DNA of 64,000 nt from Coprobacter tertius (lineage in GTDB: Bacteria > Bacteroidota > Bacteroidia > Bacteroidales > Coprobacteraceae), in NCBI RefSeq assembly GCF_024330105.1, contig NZ_JANDHW010000013.1:1-64000 (forward strand), read 5' to 3'. Numbering within the stretch: position 1 is the stretch's first letter; the number at the start of each line of letters is the position of its first letter. Positions 46,312 to 56,749 of the stretch are shown here, one piece after another. Below the pieces are notes generated by a model, which saw only the letters and a list, made by a program, of their open reading frames with translations, was not told the DNA's origin and did no database searches. Made by a program: the position numbers and the translations under genes.

Positions 46312-47514
46312 TTATTTTAAATTCATTTTTTTTGCAATATCATCGGGAATGGCATTTTTATTAACCACAATATTCAGTGTTTTATACAATACAAAGGGTT
46401 CGGATGCATAAAAATAACCACCATAAATCTGATTTGGCCCCCATGAATTTTTAACCTTATAGTATTTATTTCCTTTTTGATCTACCGCAGTACCGACAAT
46501 GTGCATACCATGATCATCAGTTGTCTGATAATTGTCGAAAGCTTCCTGACGCATTTCCTGAGTAATTTTCTTTTCAGCTCCCGGTTCTTCCAGCTTATAC
46601 AACTGCGATTCTTTTTCGCTATCGGTCAGTTTTGTCCAGCGAGCTTTTTCACTATCGGTCATATCCGATAAATCGGCATCAGGAACGACAGCGAAACCTT
46701 TATTATATGCAAAACCTCTTTCACTGACATCTGACGCCCAATAAACCGTATATCCCTTATCGATTGAATTTGCAAATATACGTGCAAAATCATCTAAAGG
46801 TATATTATATGAAGGAGCCCAAGCCCAATTATCGGGAACTTCGATTGCAAAAGTTTCATAGAAAGGATGATGTGAAAACGAAGTAATCGACACATAGTCA
46901 TCCATATTCAACCCCAATGAAGCAGCAAAAGTTTTCGGTGTATATTCCTTTCCCTGATAAGTAAATTTTTCGGGAAGCTTTCCGAGATATGCATCGAGAA
47001 TACCATTAAAACCTTCTTTCCAGGCTGTTGTCAAGGTACGATTTTTATTGCTGACAACCGCTTTTACATAGGCCTCGAGCACCGCATCGAGTTCACCGTG
47101 ACGGTGTACATCGGTACCGTAATTCAAACCAGTATATACTTCTTCGGGAACAATTCCGTATTCTTTAATAACATGCATCACATCATAGGTAGATCCCCCG
47201 GCGGCAAAATTAGTAGCACCATGCATACGTACGTATTTCTCTGCTTTTTCCATATAACTGTGTCGTACGATAAACATTTCAGAAAGATCTACCTCGGGTT
47301 TTCCCTGACGCAACAATTCACTTTCAAAAAAAGAAGTTCCTGAAAAACTCCAGCAAGTTCCCGAACTGCTCTGATTTTTAACAGGCGTTGTCGCCAATGT
47401 TTTCACTTCGGTAAATTTATACCCTTTTTCATCCTTTTTTTTAGTATCATTCTTTGCAAAACCTACCGTAAAAGCAAGGAGCAATAACGATACCGTTAAT
47501 CCGTGTTTTAGCAT
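46312..47514 (-). CDS. secreted C1-family cysteine peptidase (bleomycin hydrolase/PepC-like)
   Basis: 400 residues with a signal peptide (about 1-20, ending VGFA). The papain-fold triad is complete: Cys54 in SSSGTCWSFSG, His338 in DDHGMHIVG and Asn356 in KNSWGPN. The domain resembles the aminopeptidase C/bleomycin hydrolase branch (about 35-390) but is exported, which fits a periplasmic or lipid-free surface peptidase. It carries neither a lipobox nor a T9SS sorting domain. The C-terminus lacks the extended tail that blocks the active site in bleomycin hydrolase, so endo- or exopeptidase specificity cannot be predicted. Confidence 0.93.
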   Translation of the reverse strand: MLKHGLTVSLLLLAFTVGFAKNDTKKKDEKGYKFTEVKTLATTPVKNQSSSGTCWSFSGTSFFESELLRQGKPEVDLSEMFIVRHSYMEKAEKYVRMHGATNFAAGGSTYDVMHVIKEYGIVPEEVYTGLNYGTDVHRHGELDAVLEAYVKAVVSNKNRTLTTAWKEGFNGILDAYLGKLPEKFTYQGKEYTPKTFAASLGLNMDDYVSITSFSHHPFYETFAIEVPDNWAWAPSYNIPLDDFARIFANSIDKGYTVYWASDVSERGFAYNKGFAVVPDADLSDMTDSEKARWTKLTDSEKESQLYKLEEPGAEKKITQEMRQEAFDNYQTTDDHGMHIVGTAVDQKGNKYYKVKNSWGPNQIYGGYFYASEPFVLYKTLNIVVNKNAIPDDIAKKMNLK

Positions 47515-47637
47515 AACGTATTATTTTTGTTTTTTGTAATGTTTTTTTGATTTTGTAAAGATACATAGGATTTATGAAACTCACTCCACATCTTCATTGT
47601 TTTTAGATAATTTACGCCATATGTACAATAATTTTAT

Positions 47638-47645
47638 TATGTTTG
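47638..47645 (+). promoter_or_regulatory. -7 element of the T9SS plug gene
   Basis: TATGTTTG, matching TAnnTTTG, 24 bases before the ATG at 47670. No TTTG box at 19-21 bases. Confidence 0.45.
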
Positions 47646-47669
47646 TATGGTAAACTATAGCATAATCAG

Positions 47670-48941
47670 ATGCGAACGACCCTTTTAATATTTATAGCGT
47701 TTATCGCTAATATAACATGTCTTCCGGTCTTTTCACAAAAGACCGTTTACCATACAAAAGCGATACATCCAGCCGTACATACCATACGTTTACGCGTTCC
47801 TGAAAAATCGTATTTTCCCCCGGTAATTAAATTGGGTAGCGATGAAAAGATCGAAATCTCTTTCGATATATTTGCTGACGAAACCGAATTTTTAAACTAT
47901 AAACTCATTCACTGTAATGCCGACTGGACACAGTCTCAACTCACCGATATCGAATACATCGACGGTTTTAATGTGAATACAGTAGAAGAAGGCGAACTTT
48001 CGTTTAATACATACCGTAATTACGTACATTACAGCATAACGATTCCAAACGAACAATTCCAGTTTAAAGTATCGGGAAATTATGCTCTGGTCGTATTCCC
48101 TGAAAATTATCCGGACAACCCGATTTTATATGCCTGTTTTTCGGTTTATGAAAACAAAGTATCGGTGCCAGCCATGGTAACCACCCGTACCGACATCGAT
48201 TACAACAAAGCGCATCAACAACTCGAATTTTCGATACAATATCCACACCATTATATACAAGATCCTCGAAATGATTTAAGAGTACATATTTCACAAAACA
48301 ACCGAAGAGACACCGAGGCCGTGCTTACCCAACCACTTTATGTAAAAAATAACGAACTGGTTTTCGGGCACACACCCCAACTCATTTTCGAAGCCGGAAA
48401 CGAATATCGTCGGTTCGAAATGGTAAATACGAGATATCCAGGTCTTAATGTGGAAAACATACGTTATTACGACCCTTATTATCATGTAAGCCTATTTCCT
48501 GATAAACCAAGATATACGAATAATTATACATTCGACCAGACACAATACGGACACTTTACCATACGGCAAAGTGATGCAGATGATAACGATACGGAATCGG
48601 ATTATTTTGTCGTTCATTTCTCTCTCGATTATGACAATCCGTTAATGAACGGCGATATTTACATCGACGGGGAATTTACAAACGGGCAATATAACGAATG
48701 GAATCGAATGATTTACAATCAGGAAACCCGCCGATACGAAAAGGATATGTATCTGAAGCAAGGTTCTTATAATTATCAATACTTGTTTCTACCGAAAGGA
48801 GCTTCAAAAGCGACTCCGGGAGTCATAGAAGGAAACTTCTTCGAAACCGGCAACGAATATCTTATAAAGGTTTACCAAAGGGGACGACAAGAAAGATACG
48901 ACAGGCTGGTAGGGATCGGCCGTATTTTCTCGGGTAAATAA
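47670..48941 (+). CDS. type IX secretion plug protein (DUF5103)
   Basis: 423 residues with a signal peptide (about 1-23, ending PVFS). The whole protein is the DUF5103 family: an N-terminal beta-sandwich (conserved FDIFADETEFLNYKLIHCNA and DGFNVNTVEEGELSFNTYRN) and a C-terminal domain (FSLDYDNPLMNGDIYIDGEF, QGSYNYQYLFLPKG). In the solved T9SS translocon a protein of this family, Plug, closes the periplasmic mouth of SprA when no client is engaged. Its presence with sprA in this window supports a working T9SS. It is monocistronic with a terminator. Confidence 0.92.
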   Translation: MRTTLLIFIAFIANITCLPVFSQKTVYHTKAIHPAVHTIRLRVPEKSYFPPVIKLGSDEKIEISFDIFADETEFLNYKLIHCNADWTQSQLTDIEYIDGFNVNTVEEGELSFNTYRNYVHYSITIPNEQFQFKVSGNYALVVFPENYPDNPILYACFSVYENKVSVPAMVTTRTDIDYNKAHQQLEFSIQYPHHYIQDPRNDLRVHISQNNRRDTEAVLTQPLYVKNNELVFGHTPQLIFEAGNEYRRFEMVNTRYPGLNVENIRYYDPYYHVSLFPDKPRYTNNYTFDQTQYGHFTIRQSDADDNDTESDYFVVHFSLDYDNPLMNGDIYIDGEFTNGQYNEWNRMIYNQETRRYEKDMYLKQGSYNYQYLFLPKGASKATPGVIEGNFFETGNEYLIKVYQRGRQERYDRLVGIGRIFSGK

Positions 48942-48971
48942 AAATACGATATTTTTCAGGTATTTATATAT

Positions 48972-49011
48972 AAAAAAGGCAATACGGTATTTTAGTACGA
49001 TTGCCCTTTTT
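48972..49011. terminator. bidirectional terminator between the plug and PepSY-like genes
   Basis: GGCAAT (48978-48983) pairs with ATTGCC (49000-49005), extended by an A-run and a T-run on the outside with a one-base bulge. T-runs on both strands suit the two convergent genes. Confidence 0.75.
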
Positions 49012-49032
49012 CATAAATATTCTTAGTTTACA

Positions 49033-49491
49033 TTAATCATCTATCTTTTGTGATGAAAAATTTCCGTTTTTATCGAATTTTACTTCGGTTTTGGGATTTG
49101 TCATCACTTTTACCTCATAACCATTGCGCTTACGTTCTACCTTTTTTACCCCTTGCCCGTTGAAATTAGTATTAATATAATTTACAGCTTTAGAAGGCAA
49201 GAGGTTAAGCATCATCATCGTAAACGGACCATTATTACTTTCTATCTCTAACCAGTTTCCAGCTCTGTCGAACTCTATTTCAACCCCATTAGATAATCGG
49301 ACATCATATTGAGTCCAACCTTTCTCTTTTTCACATTTTACAGCATTTACCCCCGGGAAGGTCTTTTCAATAAAAGTACGAGCTGCTGTGGGCAGTTTAT
49401 CGTACGGAATGCGATCGTTATCTGTCACAGCAGCCGAGGCTATGCATAACGACCCGAATAACAAAGCAAAGGCCAATACAACTTTTTTCAT
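49033..49491 (-). CDS. secreted PepSY-like protein
   Basis: 152 residues with a signal peptide (about 1-20, ending IASA). The mature part has two copies of a PepSY-like fold (about 35-90 and 95-150): LPTAARTFIEKTFPGVNAVK with YDVRLSNGVEIEFDRAGNW, then LPSKAVNYINTNFNGQGVKK with YEVKVMTNPKTEVKFDKNGN. This duplicated form is common as small periplasmic proteins in Bacteroidales (PF11396 type); the function is unknown. It stands alone, with the shared terminator after it. Confidence 0.88.
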   Translation of the reverse strand: MKKVVLAFALLFGSLCIASAAVTDNDRIPYDKLPTAARTFIEKTFPGVNAVKCEKEKGWTQYDVRLSNGVEIEFDRAGNWLEIESNNGPFTMMMLNLLPSKAVNYINTNFNGQGVKKVERKRNGYEVKVMTNPKTEVKFDKNGNFSSQKIDD

Positions 49492-49604
49492 TCTACTAAA
49501 TATTTAATGTTATATCTTTACAAACAAACGGCGAGCCAAGATGTTTATTAAAATATCCAAACACTTAAACTCTCTTATGACAGAGTAGATCGTGAGATTT
49601 TTTT

Positions 49605-49612
49605 TATATTTG
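49605..49612 (+). promoter_or_regulatory. -7 element of tamB-tamL
   Basis: TATATTTG, matching TAnnTTTG, 20 bases before the ATG at 49633. No TTTG box at the standard distance. Confidence 0.5.
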
Positions 49613-49632
49613 TTTTCAGTAATGAATTCCGA

Positions 49633-52600
49633 ATGGGGAAGGTTTTAAAATATATATTGTGGTTGATCTTCAGCTTATTTTTACTGGTGCTTTTGCTACC
49701 GGTACTTTTTTATATTCCTTTTATACAAAACTGGGCTAAAGACACTGCGACACAATATGTTACCGAAAAATATGAAATCGAAATCTCTATCGAAAGGCTA
49801 CGCCTCTCATTTCCATTCGACCTCGTTATCGATAACAGCCGTATTGTCTTAAACCCAGGCGATACGCTTTTCTCGGCACGTTCTTTAAGGTTAGATGTCA
49901 CACTTTCTCCGTTATTGCATAAAGAAATTAAGATAAACAAACTTCTTTTTAGCGACGTAAAATTTTCATTTGCCGATACTACCTCCAATATGGAAATCGA
50001 CGGCGATGTAGAACGGCTCATTCTCTCGGTGAATTCCGCAGATTTAAAAACAGAAAGAGCAAGAATACCTCGCCTTATACTTACCGACGGATGGGTAAAT
50101 CTGAAATTGGGAGAAAGCCCTCCAGACACTACTCAAAAAAAATCGGGAAATGCAGCATGGGCCATCGATGTAAAAAAACTCTCATTGAACAATATCGATT
50201 TCGGAATGCAGATGTATCCCCAAAATATGCATCTTACCGTACATCTCGGCAAAGCGATGTTACAGGACGGATCGGTAGATTTGGGACATCAGACGGTAGA
50301 CGTAAACTCTATCACTATTGACCAAGGCATATACAGTTATCTTACCGATACCGTTTCCGTCACAAAAACAGAAGCAGAACAGCCTACCGATTCTATTGAA
50401 AATTCGGAACCATGGGTAGTAAAAGTATCACAGATAAAACTGACCGATAATCAGGCTACTTACGGACTTATCTCTTATGCCCCACAGCCGGGTTTCGATC
50501 TGAATTATATATCGGCTACAAATATTAATATAACCGTAGATTCTCTTTATAATCGAGGAGCGGAAGTTAAAGCCGATCTCAGGCATCTATCACTTACCGA
50601 ACGTTCTGGGTTATCGATAGTACAAAGCTACGGTAGTTTCTCTATGGACTCGACGGCCTTATCGCTACGTAATTTTATTTTACAAACCGCCAATTCTTCC
50701 ATCAGCGCCAACGCTCATATGGGCATGCCTGGCACGACAGGAATACAAGCCCGAACACCTCTCTCAGCGCATCTGAAAACCGATTTCGGACCCGAAGATT
50801 TATACCTCTTATATCCTGACATGCGGAAACAACTGGGGCTGCTTCCTATCGAAAAAATTCATTGTGAAATAGATGCAGATGGAGATTTCGGATCTCTGAA
50901 TATACCGTCAATATCCGCTTCGATACCGGGTCGATGCCAGATTTCGGCAAATGGTAAATTACAAACAATCTACGATATGAAAAAAATATCGGGTGATGTA
51001 CATTTCAACGGAGATTTTATCCATATGGGATTCATAACAGATTTATTGCCAGATACCTTATTACAAAAACGCATCAATATACCCGATAACATGCACCTTT
51101 ACGGTTCGGCTAAAATATCCGGGAGCAAATATTATCCCGACATACGGTTTACGTCGGGAGGTGGAAGTATTTCTTTAAACGGTCTGTTCGATCCTCAAAC
51201 CGAATCCTATGACATAAAACTCATTTCCGACTCATTATCGGTAGCTCAATTTCTCCCATATGATTCTATCGGAGTCGTATCTTTACGAATTGCTGCCGCA
51301 GGAAAAGGATTCAATTTCTTCTCGACACATACCCATAGCGACATTTCATTAAAAGCAGAACGCATCGATTATAAAAAATATACCTACAATGGCATTTCCA
51401 TATCCGCAGCTTTACTCGATCAAAAAATAACCGGAGAAGTAGTAAGTACCGACAGTGCCGCACAGATTAATCTCGGATTAAAAGGCTTTCTCTCGAAAGA
51501 GCGCTACGAGGGAAGTATAAATGGATCAATAAAACAGATAAACTTTCAAAAAATGGGATTTTCTCCCACACCTCTCGCCCTATCATTCGATTTGGAAGCC
51601 AAAGGTGCTGCAACCGAAAAAGGAGCCTATGAAATAGATACACGCATCGGACAAATGATGCTTACTTTAGGGGATCAGACAAATAAGCTTAACAGTCTGA
51701 TCGTTACCGGATCTATGGACAACGATCATATAAAAGCCAGCATTACGGGCGACGACTTGCAAGCAGATTTTTCAACGACTGTAGGAATAGACACACTTAC
51801 TTCCCAGTTTGCCGCAATAGAACGAGAACTCGAGGAGCAGCAAAAAACATCAAAATATAATATCTATAAACTCGAGCAAATGCTTCCTCCTTTCTCGATT
51901 TCAGCCTCGGCGAAAACGAATAAATTTATAAAAAGTCTGCTAAAATCTTCAGGAATAGGATTTAAAGAAGGTAAAATCGCCATTTCCGACTCTGAAAAAG
52001 ATCCATTTATGTTCAATGCCGCAATCGACCGATTCGAAACGGGAGGAATCAGAGTCGATACGATACGTTTAACCATGGACCAGCACAAAGAACATATCGA
52101 TTATAACCTGCATATCGGAAACGCTCCCGGAAATCTCGATCAGGCCGCACAGGTGGGTATGTCGGGATATATCGAAACCAACCATGTCCTCATCCAGTGC
52201 CATCAACGAAACCGGGCCGGGCAAGAAGGCTTCGATTTCGGCATGAACGCTTGGCTGCGCGACAGCCTCGTACACGTATCGATACTACCCGACCCTATAC
52301 TCGGATTCGAACCTTGGACAGTAAATAACAATAACTTTTTTAATTACTATTTCGATAATCGCCTGTCGGCCGATCTCGAAATGAAAGCAGTTAACAAAAG
52401 CGTGGTTCTGCGTTCAGCAGACGAAATTACAGGTAAACAAGGTTCTCTGAATGTACTCATCAACGGTCTCGATATAGCTTCGATACTCAGTATTTCACCT
52501 TTTGCTCCTCCTATCGGTGGAATACTTTCGACTGATCTTGTCCTGTTCCTCCCCGAAAAACAGGTAGAAGCCTCAGGAAACCTTTCGATTGAAAACCTCA

Positions 52601-54348
52601 GTTATGCCAAACAACGTGTCGGAGACATCCTTTTCGACATAAATTATCAGCTCGATAACAGCGGAAAACAGATTGCGCGTGCAGATATGTCTATTGATAA
52701 ACAAAAAGTCCTGAATATCGACGGTAGTTACGATGGAAAATCAGATAATCCGATTGATCTTACCGTGAGTATACCAGGATTCCCTCTGGCATCTGCCAAT
52801 GCCTTCTTACAAGATATGGTTACCCTTTCGGGTAACCTGAACGGTGAAATGAAAATTTCAGGAACCGGCAATACCCCCATTGTGGATGGATACCTGCAAT
52901 TTGCATCAACCGGAATAGCAATACCCATGATAGGCACGTCATTTACTCTATCTACAGAAAAGATAATTATAAAAGAAAACGATCTCTTATTTAATAAATT
53001 TGCGATTATCGGCCCGAATAAGAAACCGTTACAAATTAACGGGCACGTCGATATGCACGACTTCTCGAGAATGATGACCGACCTGAGCATTACAGCCAAC
53101 GAATTCCAGATGGTTAATGTTTCCCGTAACCGTAAATCGATGGTATATGGTAAAGCATTCGCCGATCTTAATATTACTGTAAAAGGCCCGATCGAAGGAC
53201 TAAGCTTACGTGGTGACGTCGGTTTACTAAACGGTACCGATGTTACTTACGTTATGCAGGATTCTCCACTCGACATAAAACAGGAAAACCAAAATATGGT
53301 CACGTTCGTTTCTTTTAACGATACGACCGAGGTAGAAGAAGCAGATACAATGCCCGTAAAACGGATCAGCGGTATGGATATTCTCGTTAATGTAAATATC
53401 GCCAATTCGGTAAAAGTAGCAGTAAACCTGTCGGCCGACGGGCAAAATCGCATCAATCTGCAAGGTGGAGGTAATCTTACCTATTCGATGAATACATTAG
53501 GGGATAGCCGTTTTACCGGAAGATATGAACTTACAGGGGGTACCGTAAGATACAATCCGCCTATCATCTCGGAAAAAATATTCAATATCCAACAAGGTAG
53601 CTATGTAAGCTGGACCGGGAATATTGCCGATCCGGCAATGAATATAACGGCCATAGAGCCATTAAGAATAAGTGTTTCGGAAGATGGCAAGAATACCCGG
53701 ACCGTAAACTTCAATGTCAGTATAAATATACGTAATACGCTCGAAAATTTAGCGATCACCTTTGATGTATCGGCTCCGGAAGACCTGACTATACAAAACG
53801 AATTGCAATCGATGACAGCCGAACAACGAGCAACACAGGCGATGAACCTGATGATATACAATACTTATACCGGGCCGGGCAGTGAAACCAAAGGAAGCCT
53901 GATAAGTGGCAATCCGCTAAACTCCTTCATTCAAAAAGAACTTAACCAATGGGCACAAAACAATCTGAAAAATGTCGATGTAAGTTTCGGAATCGATACT
54001 TATGACGACCAAACTGCCGGTGCTAACGGAACACGTACCGACTATTCTTATCAAGTATCGAAAACTCTGTTCAACGACCGTTTTAAAGTCGTTATCGGCG
54101 GTAGTTTCAGTCCCGATGACGATGCAAATCAAAATTTAAAAGAAAACCTCATCGACGACGTTTCTCTCGAGTATATGCTCGATAAACGAGAAAATATGCT
54201 CATAAAAATTTTCAGGCATACCGGTTACGAGAGTATTCTCGAAGGAGAAATAACAGAAACCGGAGTCGGTTTTGTCGTACGAAAGAAATTATTCAGACTG
54301 AGCGAGTTATTCCGTATCAGCCGCAAACCGAAGCAAAATACAAAATGA
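49633..54348 (+). CDS. tamB: translocation and assembly module protein TamB
   Basis: 1,571 residues. Inner-membrane-anchored bridge protein: one N-terminal membrane helix (about 7-29), then an AsmA-like start (YEIEISIERLRLSFPFDLV) and a long beta-taco of repeated amphipathic strands. The C-terminal DUF490 domain (about 1,150-1,540) has the motifs GRYELTGGTVRYNPP and IDTYDDQTAG. TamB works with an outer-membrane BamA-family partner in outer-membrane protein or lipid delivery. Here the partner gene tamL starts within the last bases of tamB (ATGA, 54345-54348). The -7 element at 49605 is the only promoter candidate. Confidence 0.95.
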   Translation: MGKVLKYILWLIFSLFLLVLLLPVLFYIPFIQNWAKDTATQYVTEKYEIEISIERLRLSFPFDLVIDNSRIVLNPGDTLFSARSLRLDVTLSPLLHKEIKINKLLFSDVKFSFADTTSNMEIDGDVERLILSVNSADLKTERARIPRLILTDGWVNLKLGESPPDTTQKKSGNAAWAIDVKKLSLNNIDFGMQMYPQNMHLTVHLGKAMLQDGSVDLGHQTVDVNSITIDQGIYSYLTDTVSVTKTEAEQPTDSIENSEPWVVKVSQIKLTDNQATYGLISYAPQPGFDLNYISATNINITVDSLYNRGAEVKADLRHLSLTERSGLSIVQSYGSFSMDSTALSLRNFILQTANSSISANAHMGMPGTTGIQARTPLSAHLKTDFGPEDLYLLYPDMRKQLGLLPIEKIHCEIDADGDFGSLNIPSISASIPGRCQISANGKLQTIYDMKKISGDVHFNGDFIHMGFITDLLPDTLLQKRINIPDNMHLYGSAKISGSKYYPDIRFTSGGGSISLNGLFDPQTESYDIKLISDSLSVAQFLPYDSIGVVSLRIAAAGKGFNFFSTHTHSDISLKAERIDYKKYTYNGISISAALLDQKITGEVVSTDSAAQINLGLKGFLSKERYEGSINGSIKQINFQKMGFSPTPLALSFDLEAKGAATEKGAYEIDTRIGQMMLTLGDQTNKLNSLIVTGSMDNDHIKASITGDDLQADFSTTVGIDTLTSQFAAIERELEEQQKTSKYNIYKLEQMLPPFSISASAKTNKFIKSLLKSSGIGFKEGKIAISDSEKDPFMFNAAIDRFETGGIRVDTIRLTMDQHKEHIDYNLHIGNAPGNLDQAAQVGMSGYIETNHVLIQCHQRNRAGQEGFDFGMNAWLRDSLVHVSILPDPILGFEPWTVNNNNFFNYYFDNRLSADLEMKAVNKSVVLRSADEITGKQGSLNVLINGLDIASILSISPFAPPIGGILSTDLVLFLPEKQVEASGNLSIENLSYAKQRVGDILFDINYQLDNSGKQIARADMSIDKQKVLNIDGSYDGKSDNPIDLTVSIPGFPLASANAFLQDMVTLSGNLNGEMKISGTGNTPIVDGYLQFASTGIAIPMIGTSFTLSTEKIIIKENDLLFNKFAIIGPNKKPLQINGHVDMHDFSRMMTDLSITANEFQMVNVSRNRKSMVYGKAFADLNITVKGPIEGLSLRGDVGLLNGTDVTYVMQDSPLDIKQENQNMVTFVSFNDTTEVEEADTMPVKRISGMDILVNVNIANSVKVAVNLSADGQNRINLQGGGNLTYSMNTLGDSRFTGRYELTGGTVRYNPPIISEKIFNIQQGSYVSWTGNIADPAMNITAIEPLRISVSEDGKNTRTVNFNVSINIRNTLENLAITFDVSAPEDLTIQNELQSMTAEQRATQAMNLMIYNTYTGPGSETKGSLISGNPLNSFIQKELNQWAQNNLKNVDVSFGIDTYDDQTAGANGTRTDYSYQVSKTLFNDRFKVVIGGSFSPDDDANQNLKENLIDDVSLEYMLDKRENMLIKIFRHTGYESILEGEITETGVGFVVRKKLFRLSELFRISRKPKQNTK

Positions 54349-56660
54349 AAACCAGGATATTCACCGGTATAATGCTGCTGTTGCTTATTCTTATGGCAGC
54401 TTGCTCTACCACCAGCCGGCTGGGAGAAGAGGAGATTTTGTACACCGGTGTAAAAAAAATAGAAATTACAGGAGTCGACAGTCTTGAAGTACCGGGAAAT
54501 GTAAAATCGGCAATAAAAGCTCCACTTTTGGTAAAACCCAACAACTCATTTTTAGGCGCATACTGGAGGACTCCCTTCCCGATCGGATTATGGGTATATA
54601 ACCATATGAAACCAAAAAAAGACAAAGGATTTAAACATTGGTTTTATGAAAAATTTGCAAAAGAACCGATTTTAATATCAGGAGTGAAACCCGAAGTACG
54701 AGTAAAAGTCGTCGATGATATTTTGGCTAACTACGGTTATTTCGGGGCTCATTGTCAATATGAGCTGGTATATTCTAAAAAAAACCGTAAAATGGCAAAG
54801 ATACGTTATTGGGTAGAGGTCCCTACCCCGTCGTTCTACGATAGTATAGAATTTCCGACTCCTGTAACACCGCTTACCGAACTTATCGACAGTCTATCGA
54901 AAAAATCTCTGATCAGAAAAGGAGCTCAATACAACCTCGATACGCTTTCGGCAGAACGTACACGCATAACCACAGTTGCCCGTAATAAAGGATATTATTA
55001 TTTCAGACCCGAATATATCGAATACTTAGCCGATACGACTCAAAAACCCAAAACAGTGAGTCTACGTATGGTACTTGGGAAAGGAATACCAGCACCGGCT
55101 CTAAATGCATACAAAGTAGGAAACGTAGATGTCTCTCTGTCGAGTGCGACAGGAAAAGGTCAGATCGATTCGCTTTTCTACAAAGACCTGACTGTCGTTT
55201 ACCAGAAACCGATGCATTTACGCAAATTCGTTCTACCCGCCAATATTACGCTAAAGCCCGGAAACATTTATTCGGTAGAACAACAAAACCTGACACAAAC
55301 CAACTTAAGTAAACTGAATATTTTCAGGTATGTAAATCTCGACGTTACGCCTCTTGATTCACTCAAAGGAAAAGATTCTCTCGACGTTTCTATCGACGCA
55401 GCTTTCGACGTTCCTCTCGAGTCGGAATTCGAAGTCGACGTATCTTCCAAATCGAACAGTTTTATAGGACCGCAGATTACATTCGGCGTCAGTAAAAAAA
55501 ATCTTTTCGGAGCCGGAGAAATATTGGCGGTAAAGCTTAACGGTTCTTATGAATGGCAAACCGGGAAAAAACCGGCAGGCGCCAAATCATCCTTACTGAA
55601 TTCATACGAGTTCGGGTTAAATGGGACCCTATCCTTTCCCCGTGTACTGATTCCTTACAAAATGCAACGCAAAAAGAACCGGCGTTATCCGGCTCGTACT
55701 TATTTCCAGTTAGGAGCCGACCTGATGAACCGCCCTCATTTTTTCCGCATGATTCAGTTCAACCTATCGATGAATTACGATTTCCAGAGTTCACCATACA
55801 GTTTCCATACGGTAACCCCGGTTAAACTGATTTACAATAAACTACTAAATACGACTTCTTCCTTTGACAATACACTGAATGAGAATCCTGCTATCGCATT
55901 AAGTTTCAGAAATCAGTTTATCCCGACTGTCGGATATACCTATACCTTTGACCGTTCTTTTGGACGCAACGGAAACAATCGCATATTTTGGCAAACATCG
56001 GCTACATCAGCCGGAAATATTTTAGCCGGAATTATGGATCTGGCTGGGAAAAAAGGAGAAAAAGAATTATTCGGAAATCAATTTTCCCAATTTATAAAAG
56101 GATCGACTGAATTTAAATATTATCGCCGGCTTTGGGGCGATAATTGGTTGGCTACCCGTTTCCTTATAGGAGCAGGGCATGCATACGGCAATTCTAAAGT
56201 AATGCCATATAGCGAACAATTTTATATCGGTGGAGCCAATAGTATCCGAGCATTTACAATTCGTTCGTTAGGACCGGGAAGTTACCGTCCGCCGGTAAAC
56301 GATCCGAATGGATATTTCGACCAAACCGGTAATTTTAAACTCGAAGCCAATGCCGAGTTCCGTTTTAAAATCATCGGAGGTCTGCATGGAGCCGTTTTTC
56401 TCGATGCAGGTAACATCTGGTTATTGCAAAAAGACCCGAAACGTCCGGGCGGAGAATTACAAATGAAAACATTCGCAAAAGATATTGCCCTCGGTACGGG
56501 ATTCGGACTACGCTATGACATCAGTTACCTCGTTTTACGTGCCGATTTAGGAATCGGGATACACTCTCCTTATCCCAATCCTGAAAAATCAGGATACTAT
56601 AATATGTCGAATTTTAAAAACAGTCTCGGATTCCATTTAGCCATCGGATATCCGTTCTGA
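54345..56660 (+). CDS. tamL: TamL, lipidated TamA/BamA-family outer membrane protein
   Basis: 771 residues. Unlike proteobacterial TamA it carries a lipoprotein signal: lipobox MAAC with Cys20. This is the Bacteroidota form known as TamL. POTRA-like domains occupy about 30-370; a 16-strand Omp85 barrel follows, including the family motif in loop 6/strand region (FYIGGANSIRAFTIRSLGPG) and the closing strand NSLGFHLAIGYPF. It pairs with TamB, whose gene overlaps it by 4 bases. A convergent terminator region follows. Confidence 0.95.
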   Translation: MKTRIFTGIMLLLLILMAACSTTSRLGEEEILYTGVKKIEITGVDSLEVPGNVKSAIKAPLLVKPNNSFLGAYWRTPFPIGLWVYNHMKPKKDKGFKHWFYEKFAKEPILISGVKPEVRVKVVDDILANYGYFGAHCQYELVYSKKNRKMAKIRYWVEVPTPSFYDSIEFPTPVTPLTELIDSLSKKSLIRKGAQYNLDTLSAERTRITTVARNKGYYYFRPEYIEYLADTTQKPKTVSLRMVLGKGIPAPALNAYKVGNVDVSLSSATGKGQIDSLFYKDLTVVYQKPMHLRKFVLPANITLKPGNIYSVEQQNLTQTNLSKLNIFRYVNLDVTPLDSLKGKDSLDVSIDAAFDVPLESEFEVDVSSKSNSFIGPQITFGVSKKNLFGAGEILAVKLNGSYEWQTGKKPAGAKSSLLNSYEFGLNGTLSFPRVLIPYKMQRKKNRRYPARTYFQLGADLMNRPHFFRMIQFNLSMNYDFQSSPYSFHTVTPVKLIYNKLLNTTSSFDNTLNENPAIALSFRNQFIPTVGYTYTFDRSFGRNGNNRIFWQTSATSAGNILAGIMDLAGKKGEKELFGNQFSQFIKGSTEFKYYRRLWGDNWLATRFLIGAGHAYGNSKVMPYSEQFYIGGANSIRAFTIRSLGPGSYRPPVNDPNGYFDQTGNFKLEANAEFRFKIIGGLHGAVFLDAGNIWLLQKDPKRPGGELQMKTFAKDIALGTGFGLRYDISYLVLRADLGIGIHSPYPNPEKSGYYNMSNFKNSLGFHLAIGYPF

Positions 56661-56687
56661 TAATGCTCGTATATAATTATTTATTTT

Positions 56688-56723
56688 AAAAAAATTAAGG
56701 ATGTCTTTTCGAGACACCCTTAA
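56688..56723 (-). terminator. terminator of the Hc1-like gene
   Basis: TTAAGG (56695-56700) pairs with CCTTAA (56718-56723), and TGTCT (56702-56706) with AGACA (56712-56716), with one mismatch between. On the minus strand seven T follow. It lies 26 bases after the stop of the small Hc1-like gene and between it and tamL. Confidence 0.75.
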
Positions 56724-56749
56724 AAATTCATTCTGTAAAAAATCAGAAC

